Source: CABQCM01 sp965145485 (GTDB lineage: Bacteria > Bacillota > Clostridia > Oscillospirales > Acutalibacteraceae). Taken from it: a DNA stretch of 16,506 nt. The stretch is taken from positions 1-16,506 of the forward strand of contig CBCTCU010000051.1 in NCBI GenBank assembly GCA_965145485.1, written 5' to 3'. Of this stretch, positions 6,946 to 13,718 are shown piece by piece. The translations under genes and the position numbers were made by a program. The first letter of the stretch is position 1. The number at the start of each line of letters is the position of its first letter. The notes beneath the pieces are model-generated. The model had not been told where the DNA came from. It saw only the letters and a program-made list of their open reading frames with translations, and did no database searches.

Positions 6946-7306
6946 ACACCGCAGACGATACCAACCGATAAGCTGATCTCCATCCATTGTTTTGACGGCC
7001 CTGACAAAACGTTGTCCTCCGGCATGATTCGAAACGAACCGGATATAAAAAAGCCTTACCGCTTCATAACCGAAACGGGAACTCTCACACCCCCATGCAA
7101 GACTCAAGAGATTCGTTGCCTCTCCCCGCCCGATGCTGGAAGCAAAAGCTTTTTATCAACCCCACACTTTCTTCGGCGAAACCGGAGAGGTCGAAACCAT
7201 AAGCCCCGGCCCGGGCAGCGAACGCTGCCCGGGCCGGGGCGATACTATATCGACGCTCTGTTTCCAGCAACGCCAAATCGGCTGGCTTTGTGCTTTGGCC
7301 TACTGT
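6946..7306. other. Convergent intergenic region between sigma-factor gene and htrA (361 bp)
   Basis: The only strong element is the GC-rich hairpin at 7203-7240. A weak 6-bp inverted repeat GTTTTG/CAAAAC lies at 6989-7010. Small open frames here have no recognisable features and I see no gene. Confidence 0.6.
7203..7240 (-). terminator. Perfect 18-bp GC-rich hairpin downstream of htrA
   Basis: GCCCCGGCCCGGGCAGCG (7203-7220) is exactly complementary to 7223-7240, separated by AA, so the real loop is probably 4 nt. It lies 66 bp past the htrA stop and 257 bp past the convergent sigma gene. The minus-strand tail is TTATGGTTTCG and the plus-strand tail GATACTATATC, neither a proper T tract. It is probably a transcription-end or mRNA-stabilising structure serving the minus-strand operon, perhaps both directions. 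Confidence 0.5.
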
Positions 7307-9169
7307 TTACCGCACCTGGCTGTTGGGCTCGAGGAAATCCTGACGGCTGCCGTCGTCATAGAAAGGCATGGAGATGGCGGAATCCGTGGTGGAGGTGTTA
7401 TAGCTGCTTGATCCCACATACTCCACCAACCGGGTGGAGACGGTCACGCTCGAGCCGGTGGCGCTCTTGTAAATGGTCAGGCTGATGGTGTCGCCTGCCT
7501 TGGCGCTGTCGATGATATCCAGCACCTGGTTGCTTGAGGTGATGGCTTCCCCATTGATATGGGTGATGATGTCCCCCTGGGCGATGTCCTTACCGTACAG
7601 GTCGCTATCCTCGCTGATCGAAGCGATATACAAGCCCATCGGACAGTTGTTGATCTCCGCCGCTACCGAGCTGATCTCGGTATAGGTAATGCCCAGCTTG
7701 GCACGGCCGACCACCCGGCCGTTGGCCAGCAGATTCTCCACAATGCTCAGCGCGTCGTCGGAGGGGATGGCAAAGCAGATGCCCTCGCTGTCCACCTCGG
7801 CGATTTTTGAGGAATTGATGCCGATGACCTGACCATACAGGTTGACCAGCGGCCCGCCCGAGTTGCCGGGGTTGATGGCGGTATCGGTCTGGATGTATTT
7901 GGAAGTATAACCGCCGTTCGTGCTGGATATCCGCCGGCCAAGGGCCGAAATATACCCCACCGTCACCGTGTCGACCAAGCCGGCCGAATTGCCGATGGCG
8001 ACCACCTGCTCGCCCACCTCGCACTGGGACGATTTTCCAAAGGTGACCGGCTGCAAACCGCCGACATTCTCCATCTTCAAAATGGCAATGTCGCTGCGGC
8101 TGTCTCCCGCGACAAAGGAGGCGGCATACTCATCGCCATTGTAGAGGGTAATCATAAATTTGGCATTGGGGATATCCTTGTAAATATGGTCGTTGGTCAG
8201 GATATAGCCGTCCTCCGACAGAATCATGCCGCTGGCCTGCGACCCGGCCGAGCCGTCAGGGCTGTAGACCATGATGCTGACTACGCTGTTTTTCAACTGC
8301 TCCACCACCGACTTGACGCTCATGGAGCCATCGGGGTTTTCCCCCTCGGAGGAGGCTGGTTTTTCCTGTACCTGCACGTCAATCGAGCCGGCATAAGACA
8401 CTTCGCCCGACGAGGCATAGGGATCGTACGCGCTGTCGCGCCCCACATAATATGCCACCGTCATCCCGCCTGCCGCCACGGCGACGCAGAGCAAAATGAG
8501 GAAAAAGGCGAGTAAGCCCTTGCTCTTTTTCTTGGGCGGTTTTTGGGGCGGCACAGCGGGATAATAGCTTCCCGTACCGGAAGTATACCCTGGCTGGCCA
8601 GCATTTCCTCCGGAATAGACGTTTTGTGTATATCCGCCCGCCTGTGGATATACCGGCTGACCGGAAGCGGAGCCATACATACCTGGATTTCCTGTCCCCG
8701 CTCCATTGGGCGGCGTAGTAGCGGATGGATGGGCGTAGGTATAGGCATCCTGCCCCGCCGGTGCGCTGTAAGGCCCCTGTGCGGTCGGATCGTAGGCCGG
8801 TGACACGGGGCTTGCGGCAGAGGGAATGCTCTGTCCCGCCGGAGCAGCACTGTAAGGGTACGCGCCCCCCATTGCCTGGGGCGTTGCGTCCGGCGGTGTG
8901 ATCCCCTCGGAATTCACCGGGACTGCCCCGCTGTCTGAAAAGAGATCGTTGCCATTTCCATTCGTCTGCTGCGGCGCCGCAGCGTTGGCCGCCGGCTGGG
9001 AGCCATCCTGCAACGGCGTCTCCTGCGCGGCGACGGGCTGCACCGGCGGCTGGCCGGTCGAATTGGCCTGTTGCTGCTGCGCAGCCGGACAGCCCTGCTG
9101 CTCCGGGGAAGGCATAGCGCCATCTTCCGGCACACTGGGTTGAATGGGGGTATAATCCTGTTCGTTCAT
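7307..9169 (-). CDS. Membrane-anchored HtrA/DegP-type serine protease with long Q/P-rich N-terminal tail
   Basis: A 620-residue protein. Residues 1-210 are a low-complexity Gln/Pro/Ala/Gly/Tyr-rich cytoplasmic tail. A KKKSK stop-transfer signal and membrane helix follow (about 213-243). The extracytoplasmic trypsin-like domain is about 285-475. The catalytic triad is visible: His328 in TNDHIY, Asp360 in SDIAILK and Ser437 in GNSGGPL. One PDZ domain follows (about 485-583), then a Ser/Thr-rich tail. The protein should degrade or chaperone misfolded proteins outside the membrane. It follows the histidine kinase gene by 29 bp in the same direction, so it probably belongs to that operon and is an output of the two-component system. 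AGGAGG (9178-9183) lies 8 nt before the ATG. The N-terminal tail is longer than in most HtrA proteins. Confidence 0.92.
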   Translation of the reverse strand: MNEQDYTPIQPSVPEDGAMPSPEQQGCPAAQQQQANSTGQPPVQPVAAQETPLQDGSQPAANAAAPQQTNGNGNDLFSDSGAVPVNSEGITPPDATPQAMGGAYPYSAAPAGQSIPSAASPVSPAYDPTAQGPYSAPAGQDAYTYAHPSATTPPNGAGTGNPGMYGSASGQPVYPQAGGYTQNVYSGGNAGQPGYTSGTGSYYPAVPPQKPPKKKSKGLLAFFLILLCVAVAAGGMTVAYYVGRDSAYDPYASSGEVSYAGSIDVQVQEKPASSEGENPDGSMSVKSVVEQLKNSVVSIMVYSPDGSAGSQASGMILSEDGYILTNDHIYKDIPNAKFMITLYNGDEYAASFVAGDSRSDIAILKMENVGGLQPVTFGKSSQCEVGEQVVAIGNSAGLVDTVTVGYISALGRRISSTNGGYTSKYIQTDTAINPGNSGGPLVNLYGQVIGINSSKIAEVDSEGICFAIPSDDALSIVENLLANGRVVGRAKLGITYTEISSVAAEINNCPMGLYIASISEDSDLYGKDIAQGDIITHINGEAITSSNQVLDIIDSAKAGDTISLTIYKSATGSSVTVSTRLVEYVGSSSYNTSTTDSAISMPFYDDGSRQDFLEPNSQVR

Positions 9170-9198
9170 CGCTGTTTCCTCCTATCCGCTCGGCCGCC

Positions 9199-10719
9199 TT
9201 ATGATTTTTCAGAGGCGTCGCGTTGTGATTGCTCGTTCTTATCTTTGTGCTCCCGCCGCTCCCGGTGATCCCTTTCGCGGCGCTCCTTTCCGTCGGCGTT
9301 CTCCTCCGCTTTTTTGCGGTGGGCGGTCAGCACAAAGGAAAACTCGGTATATTGCCCTTCCACACTGCTGACCGTAATCTGTCCGCCATGCAGGCTAATA
9401 ATCGTTTTTACCAAATACAAGCCCAACCCGGCGCCCATTTTGTCCGTCCCTCTCGACTTATCGACCTTATAAAACCGGTCGAAGACATGAGGCAGCTCGT
9501 TTTTGGGAATCCCCTTGCCGCTGTTGCGGATAGCGAGGGTGACCTTGCCCCCTTCTTCCCATCCGCGAAACCATATCGTCCCGTCTTCCGGGGTATATTT
9601 GACGGCGTTGTCCACCAGATTGTATATCGCCTGGTGCATCAAATCGTGATCGGCGTTGACCTCAAGAGTCCCGATGGAGTCAAGCCCCACAATGCCCAAA
9701 CGCTTTTCCTCGATGCGCCGGTCAAAGCTGAAGAGAATGTTCACCAGCAGCTCGCTGAGCTTCATGGGAACGGGATGGATGGTCATTTCCCCCGCTTCCA
9801 GCTTGGACAGGCTGAGCATGCTCACCACCAGACGCGACAGCCGCTTGACCTCGCCTGAGACAATTTCAAGGTAGAACTTTTGCTCCTTGGGCGAGATGGT
9901 GCCGTCGAGGATGCCGTCGATAAAGCCGGAGATGGTGGTCATCGGCGTCTTGAGCTCATGCGATACGTTGGCGATGAAGCCCCGCCGCATCTGCTCGCCG
10001 GCCGCGATGGATTTGGTCATATTATTGAATGCGACCGCCAGCTCCCCTATCTCGTCCTCCCGGTTGACGTGGATATGCCGTGAAAAGTCGCCGCGCGCCA
10101 TACAGCGAGCCGCTTCCGCCATCTCCCGCATGGGACGAACCATATTGGAGGTCATTAAATAGACCGCGATAAACACCAGAACAATCACAATCAGCGAGGC
10201 AAGCAGGAACATCTTGAGCATGTTCAGAAGGTAATTCATCAGGTCGGCGGACGGCGTTATGGCAAAAACCACCCCCGCCGATCCCAGGGCATAGGATATG
10301 GGAACGCCGACCAGGTAGCTGTTCTGCTGCAGGGTGCCCTGAAGATTTCCCATCTCGATATAGTCTTGCCGCAAGGCAAGCTCCATAATCGCGCTGGGCA
10401 CCACCTTACCGGTATAATTGTTGCGGCTGCTGCCGCTGAAAATAATGGTGCCATCGGAGGAGGCGATCAACACCTCGCTGCCCGACATTTGGGTGAGGGT
10501 TTCAATGATTTTATCCATATACCGGTCGTAGCCGAGCGTACCGAGCATGTCGCTCACCTGATTGGAAACTGTACGCGCCTCGTTGGTCAGCAGCGTCCTC
10601 TTTTCCTTGAGCCAGAAATTCCCCGCGAAACCGAGCATCACCGTCCCCAGCACAATCATGGCAATCATCAATATGGTGATGGAGAAACCGAAAAATTTAT
10701 GAAATAAACTTTTTCGCAT
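9199..10719 (-). CDS. Two-component sensor histidine kinase (HAMP, HisKA, HATPase)
   Basis: A 506-residue membrane kinase. TM1 is about 11-35, followed by an extracytoplasmic PAS/Cache-like sensor domain (about 36-163), TM2 (about 166-190) and HAMP (about 191-243). HisKA has phospho-acceptor His254 in NVSHELKTPM. HATPase_c carries the N-box around Asn371, G1 GKGIP and G2 GAGLGLYLVK. The last 40 residues are a very charged Arg/Glu/Lys/Asp tail not needed for kinase function and of unknown role. It should autophosphorylate and pass phosphate to the adjacent OmpR-type regulator, probably in response to envelope signals given the HtrA gene downstream. A frame upstream to TTG at 10764 exists, but the ATG at 10719 has GGAG (10728-10731) 8 nt ahead. 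An unusual 308-nt gap separates it from the regulator gene. Confidence 0.92.
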   Translation of the reverse strand: MRKSLFHKFFGFSITILMIAMIVLGTVMLGFAGNFWLKEKRTLLTNEARTVSNQVSDMLGTLGYDRYMDKIIETLTQMSGSEVLIASSDGTIIFSGSSRNNYTGKVVPSAIMELALRQDYIEMGNLQGTLQQNSYLVGVPISYALGSAGVVFAITPSADLMNYLLNMLKMFLLASLIVIVLVFIAVYLMTSNMVRPMREMAEAARCMARGDFSRHIHVNREDEIGELAVAFNNMTKSIAAGEQMRRGFIANVSHELKTPMTTISGFIDGILDGTISPKEQKFYLEIVSGEVKRLSRLVVSMLSLSKLEAGEMTIHPVPMKLSELLVNILFSFDRRIEEKRLGIVGLDSIGTLEVNADHDLMHQAIYNLVDNAVKYTPEDGTIWFRGWEEGGKVTLAIRNSGKGIPKNELPHVFDRFYKVDKSRGTDKMGAGLGLYLVKTIISLHGGQITVSSVEGQYTEFSFVLTAHRKKAEENADGKERRERDHRERREHKDKNEQSQRDASEKS

Positions 10720-10764
10720 TCCACACGCTCCATTCCCCCACGGAACCCACCGTGTCCTTTGCAA

Positions 10765-11028
10765 CTAAAATCGATACAACCGCCGGCCTGATTTCGCCGC
10801 GTATGTTAAGCCCTCGTCTGCCGCAGAGAACATCCGGGCACCGACATTACTGGGCAAACGGCCGAATCCATTGCCCATCGTCCGCTGCCGTACTTCGATG
10901 CCAAGCCGCACCGTTTGGGCATGTGGGTAAGGGAAAATCAAAGCCGGTACCCGCTCATCCGATTTTCGCGACAAGCAACTCAAGCCTGACGCTGGGCTTG
11001 GAACCCATTTCGCCACACTACAGATCAT
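10765..11028 (-). CDS. Possible 87-residue protein between regulator and kinase genes
   Basis: The ATG at 11028-11026 overlaps the response-regulator stop as TGATG, and GAGG in the end of that gene lies 7 nt upstream, as in translational coupling. The frame stays open for 87 codons and ends 45 nt before the kinase ATG, so it would fill the otherwise odd 308-nt gap. The product is basic and Ser/Gly/Arg-rich, without a membrane helix, signal peptide or family I recognise. It could equally be an accidental open frame in a non-coding spacer. Nothing else stands out in this spacer apart from a 6-bp inverted repeat CAAGCC/GGCTTG near 10980-11000. Confidence 0.25.
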   Translation of the reverse strand: MICSVAKWVPSPASGLSCLSRKSDERVPALIFPYPHAQTVRLGIEVRQRTMGNGFGRLPSNVGARMFSAADEGLTYAAKSGRRLYRF

Positions 11029-11711
11029 CAGCGAACCTCAAATTTATAGCCCACGCCCCATACTGTTTTAAGGGACCAGGCATCGGATACCCCCTCCAGC
11101 TTCTCGCGCAGGCGCTTGACGTGTACGTCGACGGTACGGGAATCGCCGTAATAGTCAAAGCTCCACACTTCATCCAATAGCTGGTCGCGGGTAAATACCC
11201 GGTTAGGGTTACTGGCCAAATGATAGATCAGCTCGAGCTCCTTGGGAGGTGTGTCGATCAGCTTGCCATCCACCCAAAGCTCATAGTTGGTCAGGTTGAT
11301 GACCAGCTTGTCGTATTTTACCATCTTCACATCGTCCTCGCCCGCCGGCATGGAACGCCGCAGCACCGCCTTGACCCGGGCCATGACCTCTTTGGCGTCA
11401 AAGGGCTTGACCACATAGTCGTCGGCCCCCAGCTCGAGGCCCAGGATTTTATCAAAGGTCTCGCCTTTGGCTGTTATCATGATAACCGGCACATTGGAGG
11501 TCTTGCGTATCTCGCGGCATACCTGCCAGCCGTCAAGCTTTGGCAGCATAATATCGAGCAAAATCAAATCCGGGGAGGTTTTTTGAAACTGCTCCACCGC
11601 CTGCTCCCCGTCGTTGGCAATGACCGTCTCATATCCGTCTTTCTCCAGATAAAGCCGCAACAGTTCGCAAATATTAGTATCGTCGTCGACAACTAGAATC
11701 TTCGCCGCCAT
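11028..11711 (-). CDS. OmpR/PhoB-family response regulator
   Basis: A 227-residue regulator. The receiver domain (1-120) has the acidic pocket D9-D10-D11, phospho-acceptor Asp53 in LILLDIMLP, Thr80 and Lys102 in VVKPFD. The winged-helix DNA-binding domain (about 130-226) has the RTVDVHVKRLREKL recognition region and ends VWGVGYKFEVR. It is complete and normal in length. It should be phosphorylated by the kinase encoded downstream and control transcription, probably including its own operon and htrA. The start ATG at 11711 follows AGGAAGG (11719-11725) by 7 nt; an in-frame extension 10 codons upstream lacks such a site. A TATAAT-rich -10 region and three spaced hexamers lie upstream. Confidence 0.93.
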   Translation of the reverse strand: MAAKILVVDDDTNICELLRLYLEKDGYETVIANDGEQAVEQFQKTSPDLILLDIMLPKLDGWQVCREIRKTSNVPVIMITAKGETFDKILGLELGADDYVVKPFDAKEVMARVKAVLRRSMPAGEDDVKMVKYDKLVINLTNYELWVDGKLIDTPPKELELIYHLASNPNRVFTRDQLLDEVWSFDYYGDSRTVDVHVKRLREKLEGVSDAWSLKTVWGVGYKFEVR

Positions 11712-11764
11712 ATAATGTCCTTCCTTTCCTCTCTGGGGCAACCACGAAAGCCCCTTATGGATTG

Positions 11765-11822
11765 ATTATATTATATTCTCTGTTATTTTACCATTGGTGA
11801 ACATTTTTTAAACCTTTTGTAA
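11765..11822 (-). promoter_or_regulatory. Promoter region of the regulator-kinase-htrA operon with repeated hexamers
   Basis: On the minus strand two overlapping TATAAT sequences (11775-11770 and 11770-11765) form the likely -10. No good -35 hexamer is present at 16-18 nt. Instead TTACAA (11822-11817), TTAAAA (11811-11806) and TTCACC (11801-11796) repeat with a period of 10-11 bp, like the direct repeats bound by PhoB/PhoP-type regulators. A poor -35 next to such repeats suggests activation by the encoded regulator. Confidence 0.45.
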
Positions 11823-12191
11823 CCCAATCATACCCCCAAAAGAATCCAGGGGGAAGGATCGAATGGATTGCTCTCATTTTGAAACAGTTCCATGAAAATG
11901 GACAGACCCTCCGGTAGATCGCGCCATAAAAACTACACACTAAGGGCAAGAAAAGCTCCGATGAAGGGGATGCCCTAGGACCGTGCGGGGCTATCCACAT
12001 TGTTGTGGTATGCAAGCCGGGCCTGTAATCCTCATGGCCACGGCGCTTAGGGCCGTGGCTACGGCATAACCAGCCTCAGTCGAAACGAATTGACATAGTT
12101 CCCCTTCGCCGCCTCCTGCCGCGCGCCACCATGGGAGGAATTCGAACAGACCCATACCTTTTGACGGTTGGCATTCGCTATAAAAATACAA
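11823..12191. other. Gene-free stretch with several hairpins
   Basis: No convincing gene on either strand. It contains AGGGCA/TGCCCT arms near 11943-11975, a CCACA-TTGT-TGTGG hairpin near 11996-12009, and GCCACGGC/GCCGTGGC (8-bp stem, 7-nt loop) near 12035-12060. A 66-codon minus frame (11991-12191) lacks family features. The clustered hairpins could be an unknown structured RNA or a decayed mobile-element end. Confidence 0.35.
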
Positions 12192-12234
12192 GAACTGACT
12201 TCTGCCGGTTCATCCTACCGACAGAAGCCAGTTC
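12192..12234 (-). terminator. Intrinsic terminator on the minus strand
   Basis: Arms at 12192-12209 and 12217-12234 form 16 pairs with two mismatches and a 7-nt loop. The minus-strand tail is TTGTATTTTTATAG, a good T tract; the plus-strand tail has none. The only minus-strand frame that could end here is the remnant at 12215-12430, whose stop lies in the hairpin. Confidence 0.6.
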
Positions 12235-12430
12235 CACTCCCCTTATTCCGATTGGTCTGGGTATCCTTTTTATGCTCCCCTTCCTCCACCTGCATGGTAT
12301 ACATGGAAAATAAAGCAAGCAACACAAAGGTAATGGTGTAAGGAGATATCGCTCCGATGAAAACAAAAAAGGGCCATCCACTGTATCGGATGGAAATGGC
12401 TACTGTATGAAAATCTCTTTTGCAGCATAT
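12215..12430 (-). pseudogene. Remnant of a membrane-protein gene (C-terminal helix)
   Basis: An open frame of 71 codons with no ATG, GTG or TTG start before its last third. It encodes a hydrophobic helix (WPFFVFIGAIS...TFVLLALFSMY, about residues 19-44) followed by a charged tail with EEGEHKK and ends at TAG 12217-12215. A membrane helix, polar tail and terminator look like the 3' end of a real gene whose front is missing. The frame is closed by TGA at 12433-12431, next to a 7-bp inverted repeat. Family unknown. Confidence 0.3.
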
Positions 12431-12458
12431 TCATATTGCAGTATGCAGTATAAAGAGA
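12414..12458. repeat. Inverted repeat TCTCTTT/AAAGAGA with a tandem GCAGTAT inside
   Basis: Seven-bp arms at 12414-12420 and 12452-12458. Between them GCAGTAT occurs twice in tandem (12438-12451). It lies exactly where two back-to-back gene remnants meet, so it may mark a rearrangement junction. Confidence 0.4.
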
Positions 12459-12465
12459 GATGGGA

Positions 12466-12558
12466 ATGGGCGGCCTTCCCTGGGCCGGCCCAATCGCAGA
12501 CGGGCTGTCCGGTATTTTAGCGCTGTCTCTTATGCGGCGGGAAAGGAAAACGTGGTGA
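12466..12558 (+). pseudogene. C-terminal remnant of a MATE-family efflux transporter
   Basis: The plus frame from 12454 to TGA 12556-12558 reads WAGPIADGLSGILALSLMRRERK near its end. That resembles the last transmembrane helix and basic tail of Firmicute MATE multidrug transporters (W/Y-AGPIAD... followed by a Leu/Ala helix and R-E). Only about 30 of an expected 450 residues remain, with a TAA 12 nt upstream of the ATG. The match is from memory of the family, not alignment. Confidence 0.4.
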
Positions 12559-12817
12559 CACGATAGGGAGGAAGCCCGCTCAGCGAAAAGAGATTGGGCG
12601 ATACCTTTGCTCCCGGATGTGCAATCATTTTCTGTTTTAGAAAACGATGGGCACATGGGCTGTTGTACCTTCCCGGATTTGCGGCCAAGAACGTTGAGCG
12701 GAACGTATCCCCCGCTAGCGTCAAACCCTTGGATCGCGGGGCAAGGAGTGCCAAAGAGCAGAAAAATGGATGGGCCGTGCTTACCATACGTTACAACAAA
12801 ACATCTCTTCCAAATAC
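12559..12817. other. Stretch without a recognisable gene
   Basis: Both strands are largely open here (a plus frame continues to 13002, a minus frame covers 12270-12827), but neither translation shows domain, hydrophobic or compositional signs of a real protein. Probably decayed DNA between two gene remnants. Confidence 0.4.
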
Positions 12818-12846
12818 TTGCACTCATTCCATCGTTATGCTATGAT
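12818..12846 (+). promoter_or_regulatory. Sigma-A-type promoter upstream of the methyltransferase tail and GNAT gene
   Basis: TTGCAC (12818-12823), a 17-nt spacer, TATGAT (12841-12846). The start would be near 12853, 18 nt before the ATG at 12871. It would drive the 43-codon fragment and the GNAT gene together. Confidence 0.55.
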
Positions 12847-12870
12847 AAGCCAAACGGGTATACCAATCAC

Positions 12871-13002
12871 ATGCGTGAAACCGTTGATCAAATGGACGAT
12901 ACTATGTATGAACGGTATCTCAAATATCATCTAGCGACATGTGAACGGCAAGATATGATTGGGTACTCCCATCACACACTGGATATTTTCAGGAAGGAAT
13001 GA
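12871..13002 (+). pseudogene. C-terminal fragment of a class I SAM-dependent methyltransferase
   Basis: From the ATG at 12871 the frame encodes 43 residues ending at TGA 13000-13002. The sequence (YERYLKYHLATCERQD followed by GYSHHTLDIFRK) resembles the conserved C-terminus of Clostridial class I SAM methyltransferases of about 250 residues. The upstream part of the same open frame (back to 12559) does not look like a methyltransferase and has no SAM-binding glycine motif, so the enzyme has lost its front. There is a promoter 25 nt upstream but no good ribosome binding site. The ribosome binding site of the following gene lies inside its last codons. Confidence 0.5.
12991..12998 (+). promoter_or_regulatory. 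Ribosome binding site for the GTG-started GNAT gene
   Basis: AGGAAGGA lies 10 nt before GTG 13009 and overlaps the last codons of the methyltransferase fragment. It supports GTG as the start; no ATG lies nearby in frame. Confidence 0.65.
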
Positions 13003-13008
13003 TCCTGG

Positions 13009-13566
13009 GTGCTTACACAAAGAGGAACTCAACCGATCCATACGCAAAGGCTTTTACTCCGCAAATTCCGAGTCGACGATGCACAGGCGATGTTCGACAA
13101 CTGGGCTAACGACGAAAGGGTTACCCGCTTTTTAACCTGGATGCCACACGACTCTCCCGATTTTACAAAACAATTGTTGACCGACTGGTGCGCGGCTTAC
13201 GAGAACCCGGGGACCTATAACTGGGCTATTGAGTTCGAGGGAAAAATCGTTGGCAATATCAGCGTTGTTCGGTTCAGCGAGAGATGCGAATACGCCGAAC
13301 TGGGCTATTGTTTAGGGTATGACTACTGGAACAAGGGCATCATGACCGAAGCGGCGAAAGCGGTGATCGATTTTCTTTTTGCTGAGGTTGGAGTAAACCG
13401 CGTTGGCATATCCCATGCAGTGAAGAATCCCGGTTCCGGCAAGGTTGCGCAAAAATGCGGTTTGACTTACGAAGGTACCAAACGCGAGTATTATAAGACT
13501 TCCAGGGGCGAAATCCTTGATATATCGGATTATGGTATTCTGCGCAGGGAATGGGAGAGCAGTTGA
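13009..13566 (+). CDS. GNAT family N-acetyltransferase, RimJ/RimL-like
   Basis: A 185-residue protein of the RimJ/RimL branch of GNAT. It opens with IHTQRLLLRKF, the typical first strand (T-x-RL-x-LR). It then has YAELGYCLGYDYWNKGIMTEAA (about 88-109), where the acetyl-CoA motif is W-N-K-G-I-M-T-E-A, and ends with the usual KNPGSGKVAQKCGLTYEG segment (Asn then Ser in the common N-x-x-S-x-x-x-x-x-K-x-G-F pattern). Relatives acetylate ribosomal protein N-termini or small molecules including antibiotics; this substrate is unknown. The start is GTG with a ribosome binding site at 12991-12998. It sits 6 nt after the methyltransferase fragment and ends at a hairpin terminator 25 bp downstream. Confidence 0.88.
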   Translation: MLTQRGTQPIHTQRLLLRKFRVDDAQAMFDNWANDERVTRFLTWMPHDSPDFTKQLLTDWCAAYENPGTYNWAIEFEGKIVGNISVVRFSERCEYAELGYCLGYDYWNKGIMTEAAKAVIDFLFAEVGVNRVGISHAVKNPGSGKVAQKCGLTYEGTKREYYKTSRGEILDISDYGILRREWESS

Positions 13567-13591
13567 AACCCGCCGATTGACCAAACCAAAC

Positions 13592-13622
13592 AAACCGGCA
13601 AGTCTACTTGACTTGCCGGTTT
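13592..13622 (+). terminator. Hairpin terminator after the second GNAT gene
   Basis: AAACCGGCAAGT (13592-13603) pairs perfectly with ACTTGCCGGTTT (13611-13622) around a 7-nt loop CTACTTG. The T tract is short (TTT then CCC). It lies 25 bp past the stop. The A/T ends of the stem may let it act in both directions. Confidence 0.75.
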
Positions 13623-13643
13623 CCCTATACGCAAACGCCCTAT

Positions 13644-13669
13644 ATAGCCATCCGCAGAAGGATGGATAT
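13644..13669. other. Small hairpin between GNAT gene and dehydrogenase remnant
   Basis: CCATCC (13648-13653) and GGATGG (13660-13665) flank a 6-nt loop, extended by three A/T pairs after one mismatch. There is no clear T tract on either side. It could be a leftover terminator of the minus-strand dehydrogenase. Confidence 0.35.
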
Positions 13670-13718
13670 CCCCGTATCTTGGACTATCGATGATTCCCTA
13701 TCCTGAGCGATTATGCCC

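Noticed and set aside
6868..7107. A 79-codon minus frame overlapping the sigma-gene 3' end
   Set aside because: It overlaps the coding end of the sigma gene and shows no ribosome binding site or recognisable domain.
12121..12150. A TTCGAA-containing stretch resembling a tRNA T-loop
   Set aside because: The flanking bases do not form a T stem and no acceptor or anticodon arms could be found.
12270..12827. A 185-codon minus-strand frame
   Set aside because: The only hydrophobic, protein-like part occurs in a different minus frame (12215-12430), and the rest has no family features.
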